A DNA stretch of 64,000 nt, taken from positions 4,836,001 through 4,900,000 of the forward strand of contig NZ_SRRO01000001.1 in assembly GCF_004785795.1 (NCBI RefSeq), read 5' to 3'. How positions within the stretch are numbered: position 1 is the stretch's first letter; every line of letters starts with the position of its first letter. Made by a program: the position numbers and the translations under genes. The notes beneath the pieces were generated by a model. That model was given only the letters and a program-made list of their open reading frames with translations, made no database searches and had not been told where the DNA came from. Origin of the DNA: Nocardioides eburneiflavus. GTDB taxonomy: Bacteria; Actinomycetota; Actinomycetes; Propionibacteriales; Nocardioidaceae. This document shows positions 26,144 to 38,685 of this stretch, in pieces.

Positions 26144-26752
26144 GTGCCCCCCAGGACCGACGGGCTCACCCCGAGGCGCCGCGAGATCCTGTCCGCGGCG
26201 ACGACCGTGCTGGCGAGGACGGGCAACCGCGGCCTGACCCACCGCGCCGTCGACCGCGAGGCCGGCCTGCCGGAGGGGAGCTCGTCGGCCTACTTCCGGA
26301 CCCGCGACGCGCTCCTCGGCGCCCTGGGGGACTTCGTGGCCGACCGGCTGGCGAACGACGTGGAGGCGCTGGGCACCCGGCTGGCATCGTGCCCGGGCGA
26401 CCATGAGCGCGCCGTGGCCGAGGTGTCCGGCCTGTTCTCCCGCTGGCTCGAGCAACCAGACCTGCTGGCGGCGCGCCTCGAGCTGACGGTCGCGGCCACG
26501 CGCGACGACCGGCTGGCCGAGCGTTTCACGCAGTGGCGCGCCGACCTCGTCACCAGGGTGCGCGAGGTGATGGCCGCAGCGGACGAGGAGGCCGGCCAGG
26601 ACAGCGCCGCCGCCGCGGAGACACTCGTCGCCGCCCTCGACGGCGTGCTGCTGGCCTCCCTCCTCCAGCCGGCTCGCGAGCGGCGACGGTTCGTCAGCGA
26701 GAGCGTCGAGCTGCTGCTGACCGGCCTCGCCCCGGGGCCCGCGCCGGCCTGA
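26144..26752 (+). CDS. TetR-family transcriptional regulator
   Basis: 202 residues from GTG 26144, which has AGGAG at good spacing; the in-frame ATG 26081 would add 21 low-complexity residues. An N-terminal HTH (RREILSAATTVLARTGNRGLTHRAVDREAGLPEGSSSAYFRTRDALL) and an all-helical ligand domain follow. Tandem palindromes upstream make it likely to repress itself and the small membrane protein opposite. The ligand is unknown. The thiolase gene follows on the same strand after 57 bases and may or may not be a target. Confidence 0.85.
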   Translation: MPPRTDGLTPRRREILSAATTVLARTGNRGLTHRAVDREAGLPEGSSSAYFRTRDALLGALGDFVADRLANDVEALGTRLASCPGDHERAVAEVSGLFSRWLEQPDLLAARLELTVAATRDDRLAERFTQWRADLVTRVREVMAAADEEAGQDSAAAAETLVAALDGVLLASLLQPARERRRFVSESVELLLTGLAPGPAPA

Positions 26753-26809
26753 ACGACCGCAGCGCTAGTCTGCCGACAGACCCCAACCGACGAGTAACCG
26801 GAGTTCCCC

Positions 26810-28024
26810 ATGCCCGAGGCAGTGATCGTTTCCGCAGCGCGCTCCCCCATCGGCCGGGCCAACAAGGGCTCGCTGAAGGACTTCCGCCCCGACGACCTCA
26901 CGGCCCTCGTCGTCCAGGCCGCGCTGGACAAGATCCCCGGGCTCGACCCCGCTGCGATCGAGGACCTGCTCCTCGGCTGCGGCCTGCCCGGTGGCGAGTC
27001 CGGCAACAACATGGCGCGAGTCGTGACCACGCTCCTCGGCCTCGAGGTCCCGGGTGCCACCGTCACCCGCTACTGCTCGTCGTCGGTGCAGACCACCCGG
27101 ATGGCCTTCCACGCCATCAAGGCCGGCGAGGGCGACATCTTCGTCTCCGCCGGCGTCGAGACCGTCTCCCGGTTCGCCAAGGGCACCTCCGACCACCTCC
27201 CCGACACCCGCAACCCGCTCTTCGCGGATGCCGGCGCCCGCACCGACGAATACGCCGAGGGCGGCAAGGACTGGCACGACCCGCGCGAGGACGGCCTGCT
27301 CCCCGACATCTACATCGCCATGGGCCAGACGGCCGAGAACGTCGCCCGGCTTCGCGGCCTGGACCGCAGGGAGCTCGACGAGTTCGCCGTGCGGTCGCAG
27401 AACCTCGCCGAGAAGGCGATCGCCGACGGCTTCTGGGACCGCGAGATCACCCCGTTCACGACTCCCGACGGCACCGTGGTGACCAAGGACGACGGCCCGC
27501 GTGCCGGCGTGACCTACGACGCGATCGCCGGCCTGGACCCGGTCTTCCGCCCCGACGGCGTCGTCACGGCCGGCAACTGCTGCGCGCTCAACGACGGCGC
27601 AGCAGCGGTCGTCGTCATGTCCGACACCAAGGCGGCCGAGCTCGGCCTCACCCCGCTCGCCCGCATCGTCTCCACGGGCGTCTCGGGCCTGTCGCCGGAG
27701 ATCATGGGCCTCGGCCCGGTCGAGGCGACGAGGAACGCGCTGAAGTACGCCGGCATGACCATCGACGACATCGACCTCGTCGAGATCAACGAGGCCTTCG
27801 CCGCCCAGGTCGTCCCGTCCTACCAGGACCTCGGCATCGACCTCGACCGCCTCAACGTCAACGGCGGCGCCATCGCGGTGGGCCACCCGTTCGGCATGAC
27901 CGGCGCCCGGCTGCAGAACACGATGCTCAACAGCCTCGACTGGCACGACAAGTCGACCGGCCTGATCACCATGTGCGTCGGCGGCGGCCAGGGCATGGCG
28001 ATGATCCTCGAGCGCGTCTCCTGA
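26810..28024 (+). CDS. Acetyl-CoA C-acyltransferase (thiolase)
   Basis: 404-residue thiolase. Acyl-accepting C89 in TRYCSSSVQ, the histidine in [16 protein letters not shown] and the second Cys in [10 protein letters not shown] are all present, so the enzyme should be active. Thiolases of this FadA type close the beta-oxidation cycle or condense acetyl-CoA; direction and chain length cannot be settled. The ATG at 26810 has GGAG 8-9 bases upstream. No fadB or acyl-CoA dehydrogenase lies beside it. Confidence 0.92.
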   Translation: MPEAVIVSAARSPIGRANKGSLKDFRPDDLTALVVQAALDKIPGLDPAAIEDLLLGCGLPGGESGNNMARVVTTLLGLEVPGATVTRYCSSSVQTTRMAFHAIKAGEGDIFVSAGVETVSRFAKGTSDHLPDTRNPLFADAGARTDEYAEGGKDWHDPREDGLLPDIYIAMGQTAENVARLRGLDRRELDEFAVRSQNLAEKAIADGFWDREITPFTTPDGTVVTKDDGPRAGVTYDAIAGLDPVFRPDGVVTAGNCCALNDGAAAVVVMSDTKAAELGLTPLARIVSTGVSGLSPEIMGLGPVEATRNALKYAGMTIDDIDLVEINEAFAAQVVPSYQDLGIDLDRLNVNGGAIAVGHPFGMTGARLQNTMLNSLDWHDKSTGLITMCVGGGQGMAMILERVS

Positions 28025-28059
28025 CCGTCCCAGGGGCTCGTCCGCACTAGGCTGTGGCC

Positions 28060-28548
28060 ATGACCGTGACGGGGGAACCGCGCTGGCTCGACGACGACGA
28101 ACAGCACTCCTGGCGTGCCCTGATGATGGGCATGACCCTGCTGCTCGAACGTCTCGACGACGACCTGCGCCGCGAGTTCGGCATGTCGCTGACCGAGTAC
28201 GAGGTGCTGGTGCGGCTCTCCGAGCGCCCCGGCCGGGCGATGCGGATGGCGCAGCTCGCCGACGCCATGGCCTACTCGCGCAGCCGGGTGACCCACACCG
28301 TCGCCCGGATGGAGGCGGCGGGGTACGTCACCCGCGGGACCACGCCCGAGGACGGGCGTGGCGTGGTGGCCACGATGACCGAGGCCGGCTACGAGCTGCT
28401 GGTCAAGGCCGCGCCGTGCCACGTCGAGAGCGTGCGCCGCAACGTGGTCGACCTGGTGCCGGCCGCCGACTTCGCCGCCGTGGGCCGGGTCTTCGACCGG
28501 ATCTCCGACCACCTCGTCACGCGGCACCCGGAGTCGGAGATCAGGTAG
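28060..28548 (+). CDS. MarR-family transcriptional regulator
   Basis: 162 residues with a MarR wHTH ([46 protein letters not shown]) and a wing with [20 protein letters not shown] lies 6 bases before ATG 28060, which suggests a leaderless start there rather than at GTG 28054. It sits 35 bases after the thiolase on the same strand but has its own -10 element. Target unknown. Its stop touches the convergent ettA stop. Confidence 0.85.
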   Translation: MTVTGEPRWLDDDEQHSWRALMMGMTLLLERLDDDLRREFGMSLTEYEVLVRLSERPGRAMRMAQLADAMAYSRSRVTHTVARMEAAGYVTRGTTPEDGRGVVATMTEAGYELLVKAAPCHVESVRRNVVDLVPAADFAAVGRVFDRISDHLVTRHPESEIR

Positions 28549-30231
<1,683 letters not shown>

Positions 30232-30280
30232 GCGGGCGAGCCTACGGGGCAGCGTGCCCGCGCCGACAATCGCGCCGCGC

Positions 30281-30721
30281 TCAGGCCGCCCGGGGCTCGG
30301 GGGCGGGCCCGGGGACGGGCTCGACCACCGACTCGACGACCGACTCGACGACCGGCTCGGCGGTTGCGGGCTGGGGCCTGCGGAAAGTGGCCGTGCCGTG
30401 GGCCAGGTCGTGCCCGACCGAGGACGCGACGACCTCGAACGAGGTCTGCGGCTTGCCGTCGCGCTCCCACACGTCGGCCACCAGCCGCCCGTGCACCACC
30501 ACCGGGTCGCCGTTGTGGAGCGAGGCCGCGACGTGGCGGGCGAGCCGGTTCCACGCCTTGACGGTGTGCCACGAGGTCGTGCCCTTGACCCACTCGCCGT
30601 CGCGGTAGCGGGTGGGGGTGCAGGCGAGGCGGAACGAGGCGACCGCGCGGCCTCCGGCGACCTGACGCAGGGTGACGTCGCCGCCGATCCAGCCGGTCAG
30701 GGTGATCTGGGTGTCGTTCAT
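30281..30721 (-). CDS. ssb: Single-stranded DNA-binding protein paralogue, no acidic tip
   Basis: 146 residues. The OB fold begins MNDTQITLTGWIGGDVTLR and contains SWHTVKAWNRLARHVAASLHNGDPVVVHGRL. The tail is Val/Glu/Pro-rich and ends PEPRAA; the conserved acidic tip (DDDIPF type) that recruits repair proteins is missing. That points to an SsbB-like second copy rather than the replicative SsbA. GAGGAG precedes ATG 30721. Located between ettA and the GTPase genes. Confidence 0.85.
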   Translation of the reverse strand: MNDTQITLTGWIGGDVTLRQVAGGRAVASFRLACTPTRYRDGEWVKGTTSWHTVKAWNRLARHVAASLHNGDPVVVHGRLVADVWERDGKPQTSFEVVASSVGHDLAHGTATFRRPQPATAEPVVESVVESVVEPVPGPAPEPRAA

Positions 30722-30879
30722 CGAAGGCTCCTCGGGTGGGGCGGCGGTCCTCCGCCGCGATGACCCAAGGCTGCGCGACCCGGCCGACAGCAGGACCCGA
30801 TCGCACGGGAGCCCTGTGGATGAGCAGCCCGACGACCCGCCTGTGGACGCCTGCTGGCCCGGAACCGTCAGGAGGGCCT

Positions 30880-32535
30880 TCAGCGCAGGGCCGCCGTGAG
30901 TCCTTCGCGCACCGCGGCGTACGACGCCAGCTCGGCCTCGATCGGGGCGACGACGAGCTCGCCGGAGACCTCGGAGATCGCGTCGCGCAGCCGCTTGTCG
31001 GCCGTGCGGGCTCGCTTGCGCGCGGTGGCGGCGACCAGCCACCGGCACACCAGGGCGAGCAGCAGGCCCAGCCCGATCCCCCCGAGGAGCAGCAACGTCG
31101 GCAGGGGGAACGCGCCGACCTCCGGCGTCGGCGGCTCGGGCAGCCGGGCGTACGACCCGAGGGCGAGCAGGGCCAGCCAGCCCGCACCGACCAGGGCCGA
31201 GATGATCAGGACGTACTGGAGGACGCGCACCAGGCCGGCCCAGGCCGGGATCCGCGCGGCACCGAGGTCGGTGGCGGCGACGGCACGGTCGAGGCGGTCG
31301 TTGATGTCGGGCAGCCGCGAGACCGAGGCGGCCCGCACGGCGCCGGCCCACGCGGGCGCCATCCCCTCGCCGACCTGGTCGGCGAGCGCGCGCACCTCGG
31401 TGTCGACCCGGGCGCGTTGCACGCCGGTGGCCTTCGGGACGGACGTGCGGGCGGTGCCGGTGAGCTCCTTGCCGGCCGTGCCGAGGTCGAGGTGGAGGCG
31501 CTTGAGGGGGTCGGGTTTCAGCCGGGAGAACCACGCCGTGACGGGCCACCCGGTGGCACGGTTGGCGCGCAGGCGCGTCGAGTCGGCGACGGCCTTGACG
31601 ACGGTGGGCACACCGGCGGCGTCGGCGAAGGCGTCGTCGAGGGCGGCCACGCGCTCCTTGGACAGGGTCGGGGCCTTGCCGGTGCCGACGGCCTGCTCGA
31701 GCCGCTCCGCGGCGGACCGCACGTCGGCCTCGAGCCGCGACCGGGTGACCTTCTTCTCCGCGACGCGCTGGGCGACCAGGCCGCGCAGCTCGTCGATCCC
31801 CCAGCCGTAGCGGGCGCTGACGGGCACCACGGGCACCCCGGCCAGGCCGTCGGCCTCGAGGAGGCGGCGTACGTCGTCCACCATCCCGGCACGACGGTCC
31901 TCGGGCACGGTGTCGATGTGGTTGAGCACGACGAGCATCACGTCGCGGTGACCGGCCAGCGGCTTGAGGAAGCGGTCGTGGATGGCGGCGTCGGCGTACT
32001 TCTGCGGGTCGAGGACCCACACGAGCATGTCGGCGAGCTGCACGAGGCGCTCGACCTCGAGGTGGTGCGACACCTCGGTCGAGTCGTGGTCGGGCAGGTC
32101 GAGCAGCACGACCCCGCGCATCTCGGCGTCCTCGTCGGCCTTCGACAACATCGAGTCGCGGGTGACCTGGTGGCGGGCTGGGATGCCCAGCCACGCCAGC
32201 AGCTCCTCGGCGCCGTGCTTGCCCCAGACGACGGCGGTGGCCCACGACGTGGTGGGACGGCGTACGCCGACCGCGGCGAGCTCGAGCCCGCTCAGCGCGT
32301 TGAAGGTGGAGGACTTGCCGGAGCCGGTCGCCCCGGCGAGGGCGACGACCGTGTGGTCGGCGGAGAGCTTGAGCCGGCCCGCCGCGCGGGCGGCGACCGT
32401 CGCCGCCTCGTCGACCACGGCGTCGTCGACGCGGCCCCGGGCAGCCTCGGCGGCTCGCTCGAGACCCTCGACGCGAGCGCCGATGTCAGAGCTCCTGGTG
32501 ACCAGCTTCTTGGCCCCTTCGAGCAACGACGTCAT
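30880..32535 (-). CDS. Dynamin/YfjP-like GTPase with C-terminal membrane helices
   Basis: 551 residues. P-loop GATGSGKS at 68-75, G3 DLPD at 146-149, G4 NHID at 205-208, then a long helical region and two hydrophobic helices near 455-515 (YVLIISALVGAGWLALLAL; LLLLGGIGLGLLLALVC). This is the layout of bacterial dynamin-like or ribosome-binding-type membrane GTPases. It lies 41 bases after a second GTPase of the same type, which is itself coupled to a PrsW protease. Streptomyces DynA/DynB, also tandem, are a possible comparison; a membrane-remodelling role is inference. Confidence 0.82.
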   Translation of the reverse strand: MTSLLEGAKKLVTRSSDIGARVEGLERAAEAARGRVDDAVVDEAATVAARAAGRLKLSADHTVVALAGATGSGKSSTFNALSGLELAAVGVRRPTTSWATAVVWGKHGAEELLAWLGIPARHQVTRDSMLSKADEDAEMRGVVLLDLPDHDSTEVSHHLEVERLVQLADMLVWVLDPQKYADAAIHDRFLKPLAGHRDVMLVVLNHIDTVPEDRRAGMVDDVRRLLEADGLAGVPVVPVSARYGWGIDELRGLVAQRVAEKKVTRSRLEADVRSAAERLEQAVGTGKAPTLSKERVAALDDAFADAAGVPTVVKAVADSTRLRANRATGWPVTAWFSRLKPDPLKRLHLDLGTAGKELTGTARTSVPKATGVQRARVDTEVRALADQVGEGMAPAWAGAVRAASVSRLPDINDRLDRAVAATDLGAARIPAWAGLVRVLQYVLIISALVGAGWLALLALGSYARLPEPPTPEVGAFPLPTLLLLGGIGLGLLLALVCRWLVAATARKRARTADKRLRDAISEVSGELVVAPIEAELASYAAVREGLTAALR

Positions 32536-32576
32536 GACTCCCTCACGGCTGTGGGCGGACTTCTTCTCCCTTTACC

Positions 32577-34319
32577 CTAGGGCGCGGCGTCGCCGGTGTC
32601 CGAAACCGCAGACGTGTGCGCTGCGGCATAGCGGAGGTCGTCGACCTTGCGGGCGGCGGCCCGCATCCGGTCCGGCGTCTCCGGAGCGATCCCGAGGCTG
32701 TCGAGGAGGTCGGTGTAGCGGCGGCGCTCGGCGTCGAGCAGCTCGCGCATCGCGGCCTCGAGCTGAAGGCGTGCGCGCTCGGCGAGCGAACGGACGGCCT
32801 GGTCGCCGAAGACGGCCTCGAGGAGCTTCTGGCCGAGCACCGCGGACCCGCCCGCGATGCCCGCCTCGGCGCCCGTGACGCCTGCGGTGTGGGCGAAGAC
32901 GACGACCATCAGGGCGACGGAGAGGCCGTTGACACCGAAGGCGAGGAAGCGCGCGGTGGAGCGCTTGTCGGCCCCCTCCGTACGGACCATCTCCAGCACG
33001 TCGGACTGCCAGTCCCGCACGGCCCGCTCGGCACGGCGCCGGAAGTCGCGCGACGCGCGGCCGAGGTCCTCCCCCGCATCACGCAGCAGGACCTGGCCGG
33101 CAGCGGTGCCGCGCCACGACGCCTCCGCGCGCTCGGCCGCGGCCTCGGCGTGCTCGAGGATCAGCGTCTCGAGGCCGGACTCGACCGCGACGCTGACCCG
33201 CTCGGCCTGCTGGGGCTTGCCCTTCACCGCGTTGACGACGCGGTCGCGCAGCCAGCCGACGCGGGTCTCCAGGCTGCGTAGCAGCTCGCCGGTGCCGACG
33301 AACTCCTGCCAGCGGGCGAGCACCTCCCCGCGCAGCAGCGAGCCGTCGGCCGAGGCCTCGCCGACCGCGACGACAGCCCGGTCGTAGGCGTCGTTGGCGT
33401 CCTCGCGGAGCCGGCGCACGGCGTCGACCTGCTCGGTGGCGGCGTCGGCGACGACGTGCGTACGCCGGCCGAGGGTGCGGATCGCGCCGTCGAGGGTCTG
33501 CTGGACCACGGAGCTGCGCGCCTCCTGGTCGTCGGCGAGCGCCCTGAGCCACTGCCGGATCTCCATGATGGCCGACCCCGGCAGGAGCCCCACGTCGGAC
33601 ACCTCGCCCTCCTCGACCACGAACAGCGGCGAGTCCTTGAGACCCCTGCTGGCCAGCATCCGCGCCAGGTGGGTGGAGATCGTGTCGACCGCGTCCGGGG
33701 GCGTGCGATCGAGGACGATGGCGACCGCGGCTGAGCGCTCGGCGGCCTTGCGCAGGAACTCCCACGGGACCTGGTCGGCATAGCGGGCGGCGGACGTGAC
33801 GAACAGCCACAGGTCGGCGGCCGCGAGGAGCTGGGCGGCGAGGACGCGGTTCTGCTCCTCGACGGAGTCGATGTCCGGTGCGTCGAGGATCGCGAGACCG
33901 GGCGCCATCGCCGGCGACGGCACCAGCTGCAGCGCCCCGGGGTCGTTGGTCTGCCGGTCGACGCGCTCGAGCTCGGGCAGCAGCCGGTCCTGGCCGAACC
34001 ACCTGGCGTCGTCGGGGTGGTGCACGAGGACGGGCGAGCGCGTCGTCGGGCGCAGCACGCCCGGCGCGGTCACGCGGGTCCCCACGAGGGAGTTGACGAG
34101 CGTCGACTTGCCGGCGCCGGTGGACCCGCCGACGACCGCGAGCAGCGGGGCGTCGAGCGTCATCAGCCGCGGGATCACGTAGTCCTCGAGCTGGTCGACC
34201 ATCTCCGCCTGGGAGGCGCGCTGCTCGGCCGCCCCGGGGAGCTCAAGCGGAAGCCGCGCCTCCTGGAGGGCACCACGCAGGCGTACGAGGGCCGTCACCA
34301 TGGCCGTGGTGTCGCTCAT
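32577..34319 (-). CDS. Dynamin-family GTPase, partner of the next gene
   Basis: 580 residues. P-loop GGSTGAGKST around 64-73, switch region RPTTRSP, G3 DAPDIDS, then ~250 residues of helix, a hydrophobic segment (VNGLSVALMVVVFAHTAGVTGAEAGIAGGSAVLGQ) and a C-terminal coiled region. The G4 motif is a divergent VLDRTPPD. The ATG at 34319 overlaps the stop of the PrsW gene by ATGA, so translation is coupled. The two GTPases differ in sequence, suggesting a heteromeric pair. Confidence 0.82.
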   Translation of the reverse strand: MSDTTAMVTALVRLRGALQEARLPLELPGAAEQRASQAEMVDQLEDYVIPRLMTLDAPLLAVVGGSTGAGKSTLVNSLVGTRVTAPGVLRPTTRSPVLVHHPDDARWFGQDRLLPELERVDRQTNDPGALQLVPSPAMAPGLAILDAPDIDSVEEQNRVLAAQLLAAADLWLFVTSAARYADQVPWEFLRKAAERSAAVAIVLDRTPPDAVDTISTHLARMLASRGLKDSPLFVVEEGEVSDVGLLPGSAIMEIRQWLRALADDQEARSSVVQQTLDGAIRTLGRRTHVVADAATEQVDAVRRLREDANDAYDRAVVAVGEASADGSLLRGEVLARWQEFVGTGELLRSLETRVGWLRDRVVNAVKGKPQQAERVSVAVESGLETLILEHAEAAAERAEASWRGTAAGQVLLRDAGEDLGRASRDFRRRAERAVRDWQSDVLEMVRTEGADKRSTARFLAFGVNGLSVALMVVVFAHTAGVTGAEAGIAGGSAVLGQKLLEAVFGDQAVRSLAERARLQLEAAMRELLDAERRRYTDLLDSLGIAPETPDRMRAAARKVDDLRYAAAHTSAVSDTGDAAP

Positions 34320-35434
34320 CGGGTGGGTACCACCTGTCCGGGGAAGGAGATGTAGGGACGGATGCGACGCAGCTCCTCGACGTGCTCCTGGCCGCGCACG
34401 GAGAAGTCGTCCGGTGCGGTCCCGCGCAGGTAGCGGTGGTGGAGGTAGCCGAGCTCGATCGCGACGGCCTGGTACTCGCGCATCCCGCGCTCGGCCTGCT
34501 GCCCGCCCTGCTGACGTGCCCAGCGCCGGGCGTGCCGGCGGGCGGGCAGGTCGACGAGCCAAGGGATGTCGGTGGCGGGGAGCAGCCCCCGCTCGGCGGC
34601 GTCGTGCAGGGCCGCGGCGAGGAGGGGGCGTTCGGAGCGACGGCGGTAGACCGCGAAGGCGACGACCCCGAGGAAGGCCGGGAACATCAACGTGCCGTAG
34701 ACGACGAGGAAGTCCCCCGTGCCCGACAGCGTCGAGGAGTTCCACACACCGTGGAGGAAGGCCGCCAGGACGAAGCCCACGACCGGCGCGAGCAGGCGTA
34801 CGGCGACGCGACGCGAGGCGATGGCGAGGCCGACCCCGATGCCGATGAACGCGGTGAAGAACGGGTGCGCGAACGGGCTGATCAGGCACCTCAGGACGAA
34901 GGTGACGGTCAGCGCGGTGGTGCCACCGGGGCCGAGGCCGTCGGTGCCGTCGTAGGCGGCGGCGAGGTAGAGGATGTTCTCGGTCCAGGCGAACCCGATG
35001 CCCACCATGCCGGCGTAGACGATGCCGTCGAGCACGCCGTCGAGCTCGTGGCGGCGCCACCACAGCAGCAGCATGAGGAACGCGCCCTTGGTGAGCTCCT
35101 CGGTGACCGGGGCGACGACGGCGAGGCTGTCGCGCTCGCTCGCACCACCGACGAGACCCAGGCCCTGGAAGACCAGCGCCGCTCCGGTCGCGGCGAAGGC
35201 ACCCCAGAGCAGGCCGGCGACCAGCAGGTTGCGCGGCTCGGGCTCGTAGCGGTCCAGCCACATGAAGCAGCCGACCAGCGGCCCGACGGGGACGGCCGCC
35301 ACCAGCGCCGCGAGGGCGAGCGTGCCGGGAGCGCCGGAGAGCGCGACGACGGCTGCCATCACGACGCCGCCGAGGAGGACCAGGGCCGCGACCACCACGG
35401 TGAAGGCGACACTGTCGCGGCGGCCTCTCTGCAT
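34316..35434 (-). CDS. PrsW-family intramembrane metalloprotease
   Basis: 372 residues, about eight membrane helices. PrsW family motifs: FMWLDRYEPEPRNLL, APVTEELTKGAF (EExxK), and FTENILY-like AWTENILYL with later FAHPFFTAF and LHGVWNSS. PrsW in Bacillus cleaves anti-sigma factor RsiW. TAGGGT lies 7 bases before ATG 35434, so this is the promoter-proximal leaderless gene; the frame's earlier ATG is less likely. It is coupled by ATGA to the first dynamin GTPase, a context not expected for an anti-sigma protease. Confidence 0.85.
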   Translation of the reverse strand: MQRGRRDSVAFTVVVAALVLLGGVVMAAVVALSGAPGTLALAALVAAVPVGPLVGCFMWLDRYEPEPRNLLVAGLLWGAFAATGAALVFQGLGLVGGASERDSLAVVAPVTEELTKGAFLMLLLWWRRHELDGVLDGIVYAGMVGIGFAWTENILYLAAAYDGTDGLGPGGTTALTVTFVLRCLISPFAHPFFTAFIGIGVGLAIASRRVAVRLLAPVVGFVLAAFLHGVWNSSTLSGTGDFLVVYGTLMFPAFLGVVAFAVYRRRSERPLLAAALHDAAERGLLPATDIPWLVDLPARRHARRWARQQGGQQAERGMREYQAVAIELGYLHHRYLRGTAPDDFSVRGQEHVEELRRIRPYISFPGQVVPTR

Positions 35435-35538
35435 GGTCCCGACCCTAACGGAGCGGGCACGTCGCACCCGCCTCGCCGCACCCCTTGGGGCGACGCCTCC
35501 GGGCCTCCGGCGGGGCGCCCGCGTCGTACAGTGGCCGC

Positions 35539-36921
<1,383 letters not shown>

Positions 36922-36922
36922 G

Positions 36923-38038
36923 GTGGACTGCCACCACTACGACGCCTTCCGGTGCCGCTCCTGCACGCTGCTGGAGATGCCGCGCGCGCGCCAGCTCTCC
37001 GACAAGGAGCAGCACGCCCGGTCGCTCGTCGACGCCCCGCTCTGGCTGCCGACCGTGGCCGGCCCGGAGGCCGGCTACCGCAACAAGGCCAAGATGGCGG
37101 TCGGCGGCACCGTCGACGCTCCCACGCTCGGCATCCTCGACCGTGACCTGACCGGGGTCGACCTGCGTGACTGCGGCCTGCACTCCCCCGGGCTGACGGC
37201 CGCCCTCGACCGGATCGCGGACTGGAGCAGCGACGCCGGCCTGGTGCCGTACGACGTGGCTGCCCGCACGGGCGAGCTCAAGCACGTCCTGCTCACCGAG
37301 TCCCCCGACGGCGAGCTGCTGCTCCGCCTGGTCATGCGGTCCACGGCCCTCGAGGCACGCGTACGGTCCCGCCTGCCCGCGCTGCTGGCGGCGGTCCCGG
37401 GGCTGCGGGTGGTGACGATCAACGTCCAGCCCGAGCACAAGGCCGTGCTCGAGGGCGAGCGCGAGATCGTGCTCACCGAGCACTCCACCCTGCCGATGCG
37501 CCTCGCCACCGGGGTCACGCTGCGACTCGGGCCCCGGTCGTTCTTCCAGACCAACACCCTCGTCGCCGAGGCGCTGTACGACCAGGGCCGGGCGTGGGTG
37601 GACGCGCTGCCGGACGTCCGCACCGTGTGGGACCTCTACTGCGGGGTCGGCGGCTTCGCGCTGCACCTCGCGGCTCCCGGTCGCGAGGTGCTCGGCGTCG
37701 AGGTGTCGGCCGACGCGACCGAGGCCGCGACGGTCACGGCGGCCGCTCTCGGCGTGGCCGCGCGCTTCGTCGCGGCGGACGCCACGGCGTACGCCCTGGC
37801 CGCACCGGACGCGCCCGACCTCGTCGTGGTCAACCCGCCACGGCGCGGGATCGGCGCCGATCTCGCGGGCTGGCTGGAGGCGTCAGGCGTACGGCACGTC
37901 GTCTACTCCTCGTGCAACGCCGAGTCGCTCGCTCGCGACCTCGCGCTCGTGCCGTCGCTGCGGCCCGTCGAGGCGCGGGTGCTCGACATGTTCCCGCACA
38001 CGACCCACTACGAGGTCATGGTGCTGCTGGAGCGCTGA
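36923..38038 (+). CDS. rlmC: 23S rRNA (uracil-C5)-methyltransferase, RlmC/RumB type
   Basis: 371 residues. C3, C11, C14 and C84 are placed for the [4Fe-4S] cluster of the TrmA/RlmC/RlmD family. No N-terminal TRAM domain is present, which favours RlmC (U747). The SAM fold has DLYCGVGGFALHLA, VVVNPPRRG, and the catalytic Cys in YSSCNAESLARDL. GTG 36923 is one base after pepP, so the two are co-transcribed. Species-specific target uridine cannot be proven from sequence. Confidence 0.88.
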   Translation: MDCHHYDAFRCRSCTLLEMPRARQLSDKEQHARSLVDAPLWLPTVAGPEAGYRNKAKMAVGGTVDAPTLGILDRDLTGVDLRDCGLHSPGLTAALDRIADWSSDAGLVPYDVAARTGELKHVLLTESPDGELLLRLVMRSTALEARVRSRLPALLAAVPGLRVVTINVQPEHKAVLEGEREIVLTEHSTLPMRLATGVTLRLGPRSFFQTNTLVAEALYDQGRAWVDALPDVRTVWDLYCGVGGFALHLAAPGREVLGVEVSADATEAATVTAAALGVAARFVAADATAYALAAPDAPDLVVVNPPRRGIGADLAGWLEASGVRHVVYSSCNAESLARDLALVPSLRPVEARVLDMFPHTTHYEVMVLLER

Positions 38039-38048
38039 GCCCGGGCAG

Positions 38049-38654
38049 TCAGCCGCGACGGATCCGCGGGCCCTTGCCGATGCTGTTCTCCCGGATCCCG
38101 CCGCGGTGGCCGTCGTCGGCGAAGTAGGTCGTCATGGTCTGTGCCTCCGGGTCCGCCTCCGGGGAGGCGATGGACCTGACCCCGAGTCGCACCCACCGCG
38201 GGGAGCCGATGCAGCGAGTGGGCACCGAGAGGGCCACGGTGTCGGCCGCCCCGTCGTACCCCACGCTGAGTCCACGACACCCGAACGCCTCGCCGCGCTG
38301 GCGCGCCAGCGAGGCCGTCGCGCGACGCGCTGACAGACGCTGGGCGGTGACGTCGAAGGTGTCGCGGGGCGTCCAGATCCGCAGCAGCGTCTCGTGCCGC
38401 GGCCGCACCTCCAGGTCGCGGAAGTGCACGGCCACGCTGAGCCGACGCTTGCCGAGCGCCGCAGCCGTACGGATGACGTCGACCGACGCCTCCTCCGGCG
38501 CCTCGACGAACTGGAACTCCTGGAAGTACGTCCACGCCCGAGCGTCCCCGGCGGGGTCCTCGGTGACCACCGTCTCCGCGTGCGCGGCAGTGGGCAGCAG
38601 CAGGGCGACGGGGGCGAGGAGGGCGGCCAGCCGGTGAGCAGTCGAGCGAGACAT
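38049..38654 (-). CDS. Secreted protein, paralogue of the upstream gene
   Basis: 201 residues with a clear signal peptide (LAALLAPVALLLPTAAHAE, cleavage after AHA). The body is beta-rich, with DPAGDAR, VAVHFRDLEV, and two cysteines that could form a disulfide. It ends ENSIGKGPRIRRG, nearly the same as the neighbour's end. Function unknown. GGAGA precedes ATG 38654, and it lies 31 bases after its paralogue in the same direction. Confidence 0.7.
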   Translation of the reverse strand: MSRSTAHRLAALLAPVALLLPTAAHAETVVTEDPAGDARAWTYFQEFQFVEAPEEASVDVIRTAAALGKRRLSVAVHFRDLEVRPRHETLLRIWTPRDTFDVTAQRLSARRATASLARQRGEAFGCRGLSVGYDGAADTVALSVPTRCIGSPRWVRLGVRSIASPEADPEAQTMTTYFADDGHRGGIRENSIGKGPRIRRG

Positions 38655-38685
38655 GCGAAGTCTCCGTCCGGGTTCGAGGTCGGTG

